A stretch of DNA of 16,927 nucleotides from an uncultured Prevotellaceae bacterium. Lineage in GTDB: Bacteria > Bacteroidota > Bacteroidia > Bacteroidales > Bacteroidaceae. Below are positions 1 through 8,098 of this stretch, piece by piece (the first letter of the stretch is position 1; every line of letters starts with the position of its first letter). The stretch is taken from NCBI GenBank assembly GCA_946413885.1, contig CAMKMK010000020.1, forward strand, positions 1 through 16,927, written 5' to 3'. Under the pieces are notes generated by a model that made no database searches, was not told the origin of the DNA, and was given only the letters and a program-made list of their open reading frames with translations. The translations under genes and the position numbers were made by a program.

Positions 1-83
1 TCATTTTTGCGTTTTTAACCCTTTATTTGTCTTGCCTTCACCTGTTTCTGAAATTTGTGTGATATCATTTTTAGGGTGAATAT

Positions 84-116
84 TTTGCAAAAATGAGGAA
101 AAAAACAGTATCTTTG
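84..116 (+). promoter_or_regulatory. Promoter of the GH2 gene (Bacteroidota -33/-7 type)
   Basis: TTTG at 84-87 and TATCTTTG at 109-116 match the Bacteroidota consensus TTTG and TAnnTTTG with a 21-bp spacer. Transcription would begin a few bases after 116, giving a 5' leader of only about 15 nt before the ATG at 137. Upstream of it (1-83) I see only AT-rich sequence and no gene. Confidence 0.65.
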
Positions 117-136
117 TACAAAAAATATACAATATC

Positions 137-2827
137 ATGATGAAATACCGAAAAGTTTTGATGCTGACGATGCTCTCCATGATGAGTGTATCCAGTTTTG
201 CGACAGAGAGAAATTTTATTAAACTTGATTCCCGTCTAGGTCACGATGGCCAACAGGTGTGGCAGATGATGCACTCTGGAGACAACCAGGATACCGGGAG
301 GCAGATTTCCATGATGGGTTATCAGACTGACAGCCTATGGACGGAAGCTGTTGTGCCTGGCACTGTGCTGACCAATCTGGTGCTGCAGAAGGTGTTTCCT
401 GAGCCTTACTATGGGCAGAACAATTACCTGAGGAACAATATCATCCCTGATTTGTCCCAGATAGGCAGGGAGTTCTATACCTATTGGTTCCGTACTGAGT
501 TCACTGTGCCTGCTGAGTTTGAGGGACGCAGGGTTTGGATTGAGCCAGAGGGAGTGAACTACCGTGCTGAGATATGGCTGAATGGGTTTATGCTGGGCAT
601 GATGTCAGGCATGTTCAACAGCCAGCCCTATGAGATAACTGATAAGGTGAAGCCTGGGCAGAAGGCAGCTTTGGCCATCAGAGTCTATCCTGTGGACGTC
701 CCTGGTACCTCGAGACCCAAAGATTGGGGAGTTCCTGGCGAATGGCACAATGGTGGAGATGGTTGGATAGGTCAGAATGTGACTCAGCTGATGACTGTGG
801 GCTGGGATTTCACGTTCAAGGATGGAATACGTGACCGCAATACAGGTATCTGGCGCAGCATTCGTCTATATTCCACAGGCGATGTGCAGCTTCGTCACCC
901 CATGGTTATATCCGAGTTGAGTCATCCCAATTATGACCAGTCCACAGAAACCATTACGGTAGATGTCTATAATCCCAATTTTGTAGGGGCAGAGTGTATC
1001 GTCAAGGCTAAGATAGAGGAGGAGGGCATCGAGCTGGAGAAGAAAGTGAAACTGATGCGTGGAGAGCATCAGACAGTGACTTTTGATGCCAAGGAATATC
1101 CCCAGCTGCAGCTGCAGAATCCACGTCTCTGGTGGCCTAAGAACAAGGGAGAGCAGAACCTCTACACGCTTCGTGTCAAGGCTGTGAATGATAAGGGAGA
1201 ACTTATCGACAGCATTCAGACAAGGTTTGGAATACGCGAAGTGATTGCGACTCGTGATACACCTGATAAATCCAAGATGTTCATCGTCAACGGCCATCGG
1301 ATGTTTATTCGAGGCAGTAACTGGATTCCTGAGGCCATGTTGCGAACTGATGATGCACGCATGAGGACGGAGTTGGCATTCACTGACCAGAGTGGCATCA
1401 ACCTGCTCAGACTCTGGGGAGGTGGCATCGTTGAGAGTGACCTCTTCTATGACCTTTGCGACCAGTATGGTATCATGGTTTGGCAGGAATTCTTCATGAC
1501 TGGAGACACACGCCATCCTCTCGACGAGCCTCTCTATCTTGCCAATGTGGAAAGCAGCATTAAGCGTATCCGCAATCATCCCAGCATCATCTTCTATGTA
1601 TCGAGCAATGAGAGCACAGCCGTCTCTGGAGCAGAAGAACTCATCCATCAGCTTGATCCTACAAAACCTTATCAAATGCAGTCGGAATGCGACGGTATTC
1701 ACGATGGAAGTCCCTACAAGCAAGTCAATCCTATGTCTCATTACGAGAATACAGCTTCTGAACGTGGCAGCCGCGTTGATGGCTTCAATCCTGAGTATGG
1801 TGCTCCCACGCTCCCCATCGCGCAAAGTCTTCGCCAGATGATGCCTCCTGAGGATTTGTGGCCCATGAACAAGGAAACATGGGATTATCTGGATGGCAGC
1901 GGATTTCATCTGATGACAGCTCTCTATACTGATCAGATCAAACAGTATGGAGAACCCTCTAACATCGAGGATTATGCAAGAAAAGGACAGATGGTTGGAG
2001 CCATCAACAGCAAGAGTATATGGGAGATATGGAATGAGAATAAACTTGAATATGGTGACCGCTGGTGCTCAGGTATTCTCTTCTGGTACCACAATTCTCC
2101 GAATGTGCAGACTTGTGCACGCATGTGGGACTGGTATCTGGAACCAACCGCATCCCTCTATCACACGATGCATTCCCTTGAGCCTATCCATGCTCAGTTT
2201 AACTATCTGACCAATTCTGTCAGCGTCATCAACGATTACCTGCAAGAGCAAAAGAACATGCGCATCAATGCCCAGCTCTACGATCTAAACAGCCGTCGTC
2301 TCCTCTCGTATGCGACCTTGTTTGACTTGCCTGCCGATGGTGTTGCTTCCAACGTACTTACACTCCAATTCCCTCAGGATATCACGCCTGTCCATTTCAT
2401 TGCCCTTCAGGTCTATGATGCTCAGGGAAGTCTCGTATCCCGTAACTTCTATTGGCGTTCCACGGAGAAGTATGAGGGTCGAACCACCGTCACAGGTCCC
2501 TGCACTTCTGGCTTCCAGTCCCTTCAGAATATGCCTCAGGCAAAGCCTCTTGTTCAAGTTACTGCACTTCCTGATGAAGATGGCATGCATTGCTGGAAGG
2601 TTCTACTCAAGAATAACGGTCATCGCATCGCCTTCTTCTGTCAACTTCTCTTGACTGACGAGGAGGGGAATGCCATTCATCGCACTCATTATTCCGACAA
2701 CTTCCTTTCTCTTGTGCCTGGAGAACAGCAAACCATCATCGTTCGAACTCCTTGTACAGAGGTTTCTTCCTATCAGTTGCAGTTCGTGGAGAATTTGGGA
2801 CCCGTCCGTCTGTTCCGTATGAAATAA
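137..2827 (+). CDS. Secreted glycoside hydrolase family 2 enzyme, beta-mannosidase / exo-beta-glucosaminidase-like
   Basis: An 896-residue exo-acting glycosidase, probably periplasmic. Residues 1-22 form a signal peptide (basic start, hydrophobic core, SFA before a likely signal peptidase I cut). A GH2 sugar-binding jelly-roll spans about 65-250 with the family-typical VPGT (73-76) and REFYTYWFRTEF (111-122). An Ig-like domain covers about 255-366 and a TIM barrel about 370-690. The predicted acid/base is Glu492 in SSNES and the nucleophile Glu553 in FNPEYG. About 200 C-terminal residues look like further beta domains. The N-terminal block resembles plant endo-beta-mannosidase and actinomycete exo-beta-glucosaminidase more than LacZ; the normal Asn-Glu pair at 491-492 leans towards the mannosidase side. 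Substrate cannot be fixed from sequence: N-glycan core, mannan or a glucosaminide are possible. It is monocistronic with its own promoter, and no SusC/SusD pair lies beside it. ATG codons at 137 and 140 are both usable starts. Confidence 0.9.
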   Translation: MMKYRKVLMLTMLSMMSVSSFATERNFIKLDSRLGHDGQQVWQMMHSGDNQDTGRQISMMGYQTDSLWTEAVVPGTVLTNLVLQKVFPEPYYGQNNYLRNNIIPDLSQIGREFYTYWFRTEFTVPAEFEGRRVWIEPEGVNYRAEIWLNGFMLGMMSGMFNSQPYEITDKVKPGQKAALAIRVYPVDVPGTSRPKDWGVPGEWHNGGDGWIGQNVTQLMTVGWDFTFKDGIRDRNTGIWRSIRLYSTGDVQLRHPMVISELSHPNYDQSTETITVDVYNPNFVGAECIVKAKIEEEGIELEKKVKLMRGEHQTVTFDAKEYPQLQLQNPRLWWPKNKGEQNLYTLRVKAVNDKGELIDSIQTRFGIREVIATRDTPDKSKMFIVNGHRMFIRGSNWIPEAMLRTDDARMRTELAFTDQSGINLLRLWGGGIVESDLFYDLCDQYGIMVWQEFFMTGDTRHPLDEPLYLANVESSIKRIRNHPSIIFYVSSNESTAVSGAEELIHQLDPTKPYQMQSECDGIHDGSPYKQVNPMSHYENTASERGSRVDGFNPEYGAPTLPIAQSLRQMMPPEDLWPMNKETWDYLDGSGFHLMTALYTDQIKQYGEPSNIEDYARKGQMVGAINSKSIWEIWNENKLEYGDRWCSGILFWYHNSPNVQTCARMWDWYLEPTASLYHTMHSLEPIHAQFNYLTNSVSVINDYLQEQKNMRINAQLYDLNSRRLLSYATLFDLPADGVASNVLTLQFPQDITPVHFIALQVYDAQGSLVSRNFYWRSTEKYEGRTTVTGPCTSGFQSLQNMPQAKPLVQVTALPDEDGMHCWKVLLKNNGHRIAFFCQLLLTDEEGNAIHRTHYSDNFLSLVPGEQQTIIVRTPCTEVSSYQLQFVENLGPVRLFRMK

Positions 2828-2864
2828 GAAAAGACAACTCCCACTTTAGAAAGTGAAAGTTGCC
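2827..2864 (-). terminator. Rho-independent terminator of the efflux operon
   Basis: Read on the minus strand, 2864 to 2833 folds into a 14-bp stem with three G-U pairs and a UCUA loop, followed at once by UUUUCU. On the plus strand the same DNA gives three mismatches (A-C and two C-A) and only a CCTTTAAAAG tail, so it is better suited to the minus-strand pump operon than to the GH2 gene. The U-tract abuts the GH2 stop codon. It may still work weakly in both directions. Confidence 0.7.
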
Positions 2865-2874
2865 TTTAAAAGAT

Positions 2875-2951
2875 ACAACGTGTTGAGAAGCTGATTTCAA
2901 CACGTTGACTTCTCGATTTCAACACGTTGATTCTGCTGTGTCAACTGGTTG
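2875..2951. repeat. Four-unit, 22-bp-period array of CAAC-NN-GTTG palindromes
   Basis: Units start at 2875, 2897, 2919 and 2941, exactly 22 bp apart. The cores are CAACGTGTTG, CAACACGTTG, CAACACGTTG and CAACTGGTTG: constant CAAC and GTTG arms with a variable central dinucleotide. Two units share a longer direct repeat, GATTTCAACACGTTGA (2893-2908 and 2915-2930). The first unit is the reverse complement of the second and third. The array lies between the stop codon of the last pump-operon gene and its terminator, so it is probably in that operon's 3' UTR. Confidence 0.85.
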
Positions 2952-2953
2952 TC

Positions 2954-3355
2954 TTATTTTTCCTTATTCTTCTGATAGTATTCCAGACCTCGACGAACGT
3001 TCTCCTTAATGGCATTCACGGATACGGTGGCACCCGTTACTACGTCTGGTTGACGCTTCAGGCAATCCTTTACCTTCATGCCTTTGTATCTGGGTAATAG
3101 CATCTGCTGCACCTTGCGGATGTATCCAGGAGTCTCATCGTTGGTCAACAAAACCACAGATTGGATTTTATCGTTCTTGTCAATCTTAATCTTGACAGGA
3201 ATAGGACCTGCATAGCCCCATACTTCTTCACCAAGTGTGGTGGTGTTGATGGTTGTAACCTTATCGTTGTCTTGCTTCATGACCTGGCTATTAGCCTGGA
3301 GGCAAAAGACAACGGTTAAAAGTATCAGCGCAGTTCTTTTCATCTTATGTAACAT
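2954..3355 (-). CDS. Small exported FMN-binding domain protein, predicted to be covalently flavinylated
   Basis: A 133-residue single-domain protein of the FMN_bind type (as in NqrC and RnfG). A signal peptide occupies about residues 1-23, with a likely cut after AxS (ANS); the Cys at 18 is not in a lipobox. The mature part has GYAGPIPVKIKID (47-59), NDETPGY (72-78) and, near the end, DVVTGAT (104-110). That matches the flavinylation motif Dxx(S/T)GAT, where ApbE attaches FMN by a phosphoester to the final Thr, here Thr110. It would act as an electron carrier in the periplasm. It is the last gene of the efflux operon, 5 bp after the outer-membrane factor (17 bp if the second ATG at 3343 is used, which would give an equally good signal peptide). 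No ApbE or membrane electron donor is encoded in the window, so its partner is unknown. Confidence 0.85.
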   Translation of the reverse strand: MLHKMKRTALILLTVVFCLQANSQVMKQDNDKVTTINTTTLGEEVWGYAGPIPVKIKIDKNDKIQSVVLLTNDETPGYIRKVQQMLLPRYKGMKVKDCLKRQPDVVTGATVSVNAIKENVRRGLEYYQKNKEK

Positions 3356-3360
3356 TTTGG

Positions 3361-4755
3361 TTATTCAGTTCCACCACCAAGTGCCTGATAAAGGGCGATT
3401 GTGTTGGCAACGATGTCGTACTTGTTGGATACTTGGCTAAGTTGAGCAGAGAGCAGGCTGCTTTGTGCCGTCAATACTTGCAGATAATTGGTAGAAGAGA
3501 GTTTCATCAGTTTCTCTGTAGCATCTACTGCAGTCTCGAGGCTTGCAATCTGATTTGCGATGAGTTGCTGTTTAGCCTTTGAAGTGTGGATTTTAGCCAT
3601 TGCGCTGTTTACCTCAGCACCTGCATCGAGCAAGGACTGCTGGAATCCTATGGTAGCAATATCCAGTTCAGCTTGGCTGTTCTTATATGCAGCACGAAGT
3701 TTGCCATTCTGGAAGATGGGCTGGGTGAGAGTTCCCACGAGGGCGGCGATGAATCCACCTGGGTTGAAGATGGCTCCTCCCAAACTATTCGTGTATTGAC
3801 CTGTTGCTGAGATATTCAGGTTAGGGTAGAAGCTTGCTTTGGCGATGTTCTTGGAATAGAATGCGCTTGCGAGTGCCAATTCTGCTTGCTTTACGTCAGG
3901 CCGACGACTCAGCAGGACGACAGGAAGCCCTGTTGTGCAGATGCTGGGAGTACGGAAAGAATCGAGAGCATTTCGGCTGATATGGCCAGGGGTCTGACCA
4001 ATGAGAGCAGAGAGCGCGTTTTCGATTTGCTTGATGCTGTTCTCCAATTCCACCACACTGGTACAGATACTCCAATAGTTTGCCTCAGTGCTTGCTACAG
4101 CAGCCTTGTTGCTTTGACCTGCTTCCATCAGGAGTTTAGTCATGCGAAGGTTCTCTTTCCATGTTTCGCTTGTGGCGGACGCTATGGCAACTTCTTCGTC
4201 AAGCATAGCCAGACTGTAGTACATAGTGGCAATGTTGGAAACCAAAGCTGTCTGCACAGCTTGACGTACAGATTTCATGTTCTCGACTGCCACTTCGCTT
4301 TTCTTCTTACTGTTTCTTAACTGAGCAAAGCAGTCGACCTGCCAATTGAGAGAAACAGGGAGAGAATAGGTCTTGTTGGCTCCATTCCCACCAAATCTTT
4401 CAGGACTCTGGGTGTCCCATGTCCCGCTGATGTTTCCGCTGGGAGCAAATGCAAGAGAGGGGAAGAATGCCAACTTGGCAGCTTTCAGATTGTTCTCCAT
4501 CTCCTGGATACGGAGGTCAGCCTGACGCATATTGCTGTTCTGCTCCAACCCTTTCTCGATAAGTGCCTGCAGGGTGGGATCAGTGAAGAATTTACGCCAC
4601 TCGATGTCGCCCATACCCAGAGAATCACCACTTAATGCGTCGCCATATATACCATCTGTAGTAATCTCAGCTGGACGCTCATAGTTCTTGTAAACACTGC
4701 AACTTGTAAAGGTGACGGTTGCTAATGCGATTGTCAATACCTTGTAAACTTTCAT
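3361..4755 (-). CDS. TolC/OprM-family outer-membrane factor lipoprotein of the RND pump
   Basis: A 464-residue outer-membrane channel for a tripartite efflux pump, a usual length for the NodT/OprM group. Residues 1-18 are a lipoprotein signal with FTSC, so Cys19 should be lipidated. NYERP (24-28) is the typical start of the mature domain. Two outer-efflux repeats follow, rich in Gln, Ala and Ser as expected for the helical tunnel, with RRPDVKQAE (about 280-290) and the NISATGQY strand typical of the second repeat. It would trimerise in the outer membrane and dock with the adaptor and pump encoded just upstream (30-bp gap to the pump gene). No ATG nearby competes with the one chosen, which gives a complete lipoprotein signal. 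Confidence 0.93.
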   Translation of the reverse strand: MKVYKVLTIALATVTFTSCSVYKNYERPAEITTDGIYGDALSGDSLGMGDIEWRKFFTDPTLQALIEKGLEQNSNMRQADLRIQEMENNLKAAKLAFFPSLAFAPSGNISGTWDTQSPERFGGNGANKTYSLPVSLNWQVDCFAQLRNSKKKSEVAVENMKSVRQAVQTALVSNIATMYYSLAMLDEEVAIASATSETWKENLRMTKLLMEAGQSNKAAVASTEANYWSICTSVVELENSIKQIENALSALIGQTPGHISRNALDSFRTPSICTTGLPVVLLSRRPDVKQAELALASAFYSKNIAKASFYPNLNISATGQYTNSLGGAIFNPGGFIAALVGTLTQPIFQNGKLRAAYKNSQAELDIATIGFQQSLLDAGAEVNSAMAKIHTSKAKQQLIANQIASLETAVDATEKLMKLSSTNYLQVLTAQSSLLSAQLSQVSNKYDIVANTIALYQALGGGTE

Positions 4756-4785
4756 AGTTTCTAATTTCTCTGAAATCCTACATTA

Positions 4786-7700
4786 TTATTTATTCTCATT
4801 TGCTTCAGCAATTTCTCTTCGAGTGCGCTCACGCTCCTGAAGGAACTGTTGGTCTGCCTCTTCCTTCATAACAGGACGTATCTTTTCCTGCAGATATTCA
4901 AAGAAGATAAAGAAGACGGGAACAGTGAAGAGGATGGCAAACGTACCCACAATCATACCGCCAACAACGCCTACACCAATGGTGCGGTTACCGTTTGCTC
5001 CAGCACCTGTACTGAAGAGCAGAGGCATCATACCCAGCACACAGGTGAGAACGGTCATCAGAATGGGTCGTAAGCGAGCTTCACAAGCAGCATAGGCAGC
5101 TTCAACAATTCCCATACCCTTGCGGCGACGCTCCAATGCGAATTCCGTAATCAGGATGGCTGTCTTTGCCAGCAAACCGATAAGCATAATCACACCTGTT
5201 TGCAAGTAAATGTTGTTTTCAATTTGTCCGATTGGTGGGAACACACCGTAAATCTTGTCCCAAATCCAAGCGAAAGCAAATGAACCCATCAAACCAGCTG
5301 GTACAGAGAGAATCACAGAGAAGGGAATCAGAAAACTCTCGTAGAGACAGCTCAGGATGAGGAAGATGAGGATAACGCAGACGGCATATATGAGAATTGT
5401 CTGGTTGGACCCCATCTGCTGATACTCTTCACGGCTGATGCTTCCGTATTCGTAAGTTATATGGTCAGGGAGTGACTGTTGTCTCACCTCTTCAATCGCT
5501 TTCATTACATCTGTCGAAGTGTATCCCTGAGCTGGAGATGCCATAACGGTAATCTCAGAGAAAAGATTGAAACGAGTGTCGTTCTCAGGTCCCAATACAG
5601 GAGTCAACTTGACGAACTGAGAGATAGGAGCCATGCTGGTGCCGTTTCTCACGAACATATTTGAAAGGTCTTGCTCGCTGGTGCGGAACTTTGGATCAGT
5701 TTGCAGCATCACACGATATACCTTACCAAATTGATTGAAGTTTGAAACATAGCTACCTCCGCAATAACTTCCTAAAGTACTTAACACAGTTGCAGGAGAG
5801 ATGCCTGCCAATTTACATTGGGCCGCATCAACTTCCACGCGTAGTTGAGGATAGCTGCGGGCATAACTTGTCATAGCCATCTGTACCTCGTCTCTTTGAT
5901 TTAGGGCAGCCAAGAACTGTTGAGTCAATGCCAAGAACTCCTCTTTGTCACCATCGCTATGATCCTGCAAATGAAGGTCCACGTTTGAACCCATACCATA
6001 ACCAGGAATCATACCTGGTTCGAAGACGAAAATCTGGGCTTCAGGAATCTCGCGTGACAACTGTCCCATAAGCATGTATTTCTTGATGGAAGAAGTATGA
6101 ATGAAGCCAGAGCCAGGAATCCAATTACCAGAACGAAGGCTCCAGTGCTTCAACCTGAGGATGACCATGGCGTTGGCAGCACCCTGACCGCTCATCATGC
6201 CATAACCACTTACTCGAGAGAAGTCGGCAATGTCTTCATCCTTTTCAACAATTGCCTGCACTTTATCAAGTACTTTCTCTGTGAAAGCCAAGTTGCTGCC
6301 AGGAGGGCAGGTCACATTTACCATCAGCACACCTTGATCTTCCTGAGGCACAAGTCCTTTAGGCAAAGCATGCATGACAAGAATAAGCATGATGAATGCT
6401 ACAACGACACTGCCCCATGCTATCCAGCGATGATTCACCACTTTGCGAAGGAAACTGGTATATTTTCTCATTATAGCACCAAAGGATGCATTATAAGCGG
6501 CTTTAACTCGACCGTTGAAACTCTTGGCACTCTTTTTTCCATCACTTGGACGCATCAGCATGGCACACAATGCTGGACAAACCACCAAAGCACTGACGCA
6601 AGAAATACCCACAGCTGTAGCCAGTGTGACACCAAATTGAGTATAGAACATACCACTTGTTCCGCCCATCATGGTAACAGGAATAAACACGGCCATGAAG
6701 ACGAAAGTACATGAGATAACAGCCATCGTCACGTCGCTCATGGCATCTTTTGTTGCTTGATAGGCACTCTTGTACCCTGCGTCGAACTTTGCCTGAACGG
6801 CCTCAACAACCACAATGGCATCGTCTACAACTGTTCCGATGGCAAGTACCAAAGCAAACAATGTTAGCAAGTTCAACGTGAAACCTGCAACCCGTAACGC
6901 TGCAAATGTACCTACGAGCGAGATGATGATAGATATGGAGGGAATGAGTGTAGCTTTGAAATCCTGCAGGAAGAAGTAAACTACCAGAATCACAAGGATA
7001 ATAGCAATGATAAGGGTTTCCTCTACATTTGCGATTGACTCCAGGAGGAAGTCATTAGAAGACATCATCTGAGTGAAGTGTAGTCCCTTAGGCAACTCTT
7101 TGCTCAACTCCTCCAACTTGGCAGTAAAGCGGTCGTTTGTCTCTTTCGCATTTGCACCAGCCAGCTGGAAGGCCATGAACTGCACTGAAGGCTGACCATT
7201 AACCCTACCACTATAGCTGTAGTCAGCTTGTCCCAGTTCTATGTCAGCAACGTCTTTTAGGTGAAGAATGCTACCATCTGACTTGGCTGTGATGACAATG
7301 TTCTCAAACTCCTCAACGGTCTTTAGACGACCTGTGTAAGTCATTGTATACTGATAGAGATTCTCTATGCCTTCCCCATGACCGCCTTCAGTTGGTTTCT
7401 CTCCCAGTTTACCTACAGCTGCCTCAATGTTCTGCTCTGCCAGACAACCTGTGATGTCAGAAGGAATAAGGCCATAGCGAGCCATTACCTCTGGCTTCAT
7501 CCAAATGCGGAGGGAGTAAGCAGCACCCAGAGCAAATACTTCACCTACACCCTGAATACGTTTCAGCTGTGGAGTAACATTGATGGCCATATAGTTAGCC
7601 ATGAAGTTCTGGTCATACTCAGGAACCTCGCTCACCAAAGCATTGATCTGCAAGAAAGAAGTTTGGCGTTTGAAAGTAGTTACACCAATCATTGTCACTT

Positions 7701-8064
7701 CCTGTGGAAGCAAGCCTTGTGCCATCGAAACACGGTTCTGCACGTTTACGGCAGCCATATCCGGATTAGTGCCTTGTTTGAAAAAGACAGTAATAGTAGC
7801 AGAACCAGAGTTGGTTGATGTGGAGGTCATGTACATCATATTCTCCACACCATTGATGCTTTCCTCAAGAGGCTGGATTACAGCCTTTGTTACAGCTTCA
7901 GCACTTGCTCCAGGATAAGTGGCACTTACCACAACGGTTGGCGGAGCAATGTCAGGGAATTGTTCGACAGGTAGATTGAAGTATGAGATAGCGCCGATAA
8001 GTAAGATGACAATGGCTATTGACATTGCCATCACAGGACGCTTGATAAATATGTTTCCTTTCAT
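4786..8064 (-). CDS. RND efflux transporter, HAE1 (AcrB/MexB) family
   Basis: A 1092-residue proton-driven inner-membrane exporter, slightly longer than AcrB. The N-terminus (FIKRPVMAMSIAIVILLIG) is the first membrane helix, then the periplasmic porter domain (about 35-340), helices 2-6 (about 345-500), a second porter domain (about 565-880) and helices 8-12 (about 885-1058). Proton-relay residues are present: Asp414-Asp415 in TVVDDAIVVVE, Lys967 in LLAKTAI and Arg999 in ARLRPILMT, matching AcrB Asp407/Asp408, Lys940 and Arg971. The CLYES motif is at 906-910. This marks HAE1 (organic substrates such as drugs, bile acids or dyes), not the metal-exporting HME group. The C-terminus is a charged cytoplasmic tail rich in Glu and Arg. 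It lies 34 bp after the adaptor gene and 30 bp before the outer-membrane factor. Actual substrates cannot be read from sequence. Confidence 0.96.
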   Translation of the reverse strand: MKGNIFIKRPVMAMSIAIVILLIGAISYFNLPVEQFPDIAPPTVVVSATYPGASAEAVTKAVIQPLEESINGVENMMYMTSTSTNSGSATITVFFKQGTNPDMAAVNVQNRVSMAQGLLPQEVTMIGVTTFKRQTSFLQINALVSEVPEYDQNFMANYMAINVTPQLKRIQGVGEVFALGAAYSLRIWMKPEVMARYGLIPSDITGCLAEQNIEAAVGKLGEKPTEGGHGEGIENLYQYTMTYTGRLKTVEEFENIVITAKSDGSILHLKDVADIELGQADYSYSGRVNGQPSVQFMAFQLAGANAKETNDRFTAKLEELSKELPKGLHFTQMMSSNDFLLESIANVEETLIIAIILVILVVYFFLQDFKATLIPSISIIISLVGTFAALRVAGFTLNLLTLFALVLAIGTVVDDAIVVVEAVQAKFDAGYKSAYQATKDAMSDVTMAVISCTFVFMAVFIPVTMMGGTSGMFYTQFGVTLATAVGISCVSALVVCPALCAMLMRPSDGKKSAKSFNGRVKAAYNASFGAIMRKYTSFLRKVVNHRWIAWGSVVVAFIMLILVMHALPKGLVPQEDQGVLMVNVTCPPGSNLAFTEKVLDKVQAIVEKDEDIADFSRVSGYGMMSGQGAANAMVILRLKHWSLRSGNWIPGSGFIHTSSIKKYMLMGQLSREIPEAQIFVFEPGMIPGYGMGSNVDLHLQDHSDGDKEEFLALTQQFLAALNQRDEVQMAMTSYARSYPQLRVEVDAAQCKLAGISPATVLSTLGSYCGGSYVSNFNQFGKVYRVMLQTDPKFRTSEQDLSNMFVRNGTSMAPISQFVKLTPVLGPENDTRFNLFSEITVMASPAQGYTSTDVMKAIEEVRQQSLPDHITYEYGSISREEYQQMGSNQTILIYAVCVILIFLILSCLYESFLIPFSVILSVPAGLMGSFAFAWIWDKIYGVFPPIGQIENNIYLQTGVIMLIGLLAKTAILITEFALERRRKGMGIVEAAYAACEARLRPILMTVLTCVLGMMPLLFSTGAGANGNRTIGVGVVGGMIVGTFAILFTVPVFFIFFEYLQEKIRPVMKEEADQQFLQERERTRREIAEANENK

Positions 8065-8098
8065 AGATATGCTGTTATCTTTTGTCTGTTGTCAGCTC

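Noticed and set aside
1..83. End of an upstream gene or RNA gene at the left edge
   Set aside because: The stretch is AT-rich with stops in all useful frames and no tRNA-like or conserved structure; I see nothing supportable in it.
866..1909. Long open frame antisense to the GH2 gene (347 codons)
   Set aside because: The opposite strand encodes an intact GH2 catalytic barrel; the antisense product has no recognisable domain, no promoter and reads as a codon-usage shadow.
2875..2951. CRISPR array
   Set aside because: Repeats are short, near-palindromic and only 22 bp apart with 10-bp gaps; there are no spacer-sized intervals and no cas genes.
6097..6714. 205-codon + strand frame rich in His, Thr and Cys inside the RND transporter gene
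   Set aside because: It is antisense to conserved membrane helices and porter sequence of the transporter; its odd composition follows from the complementary strand.
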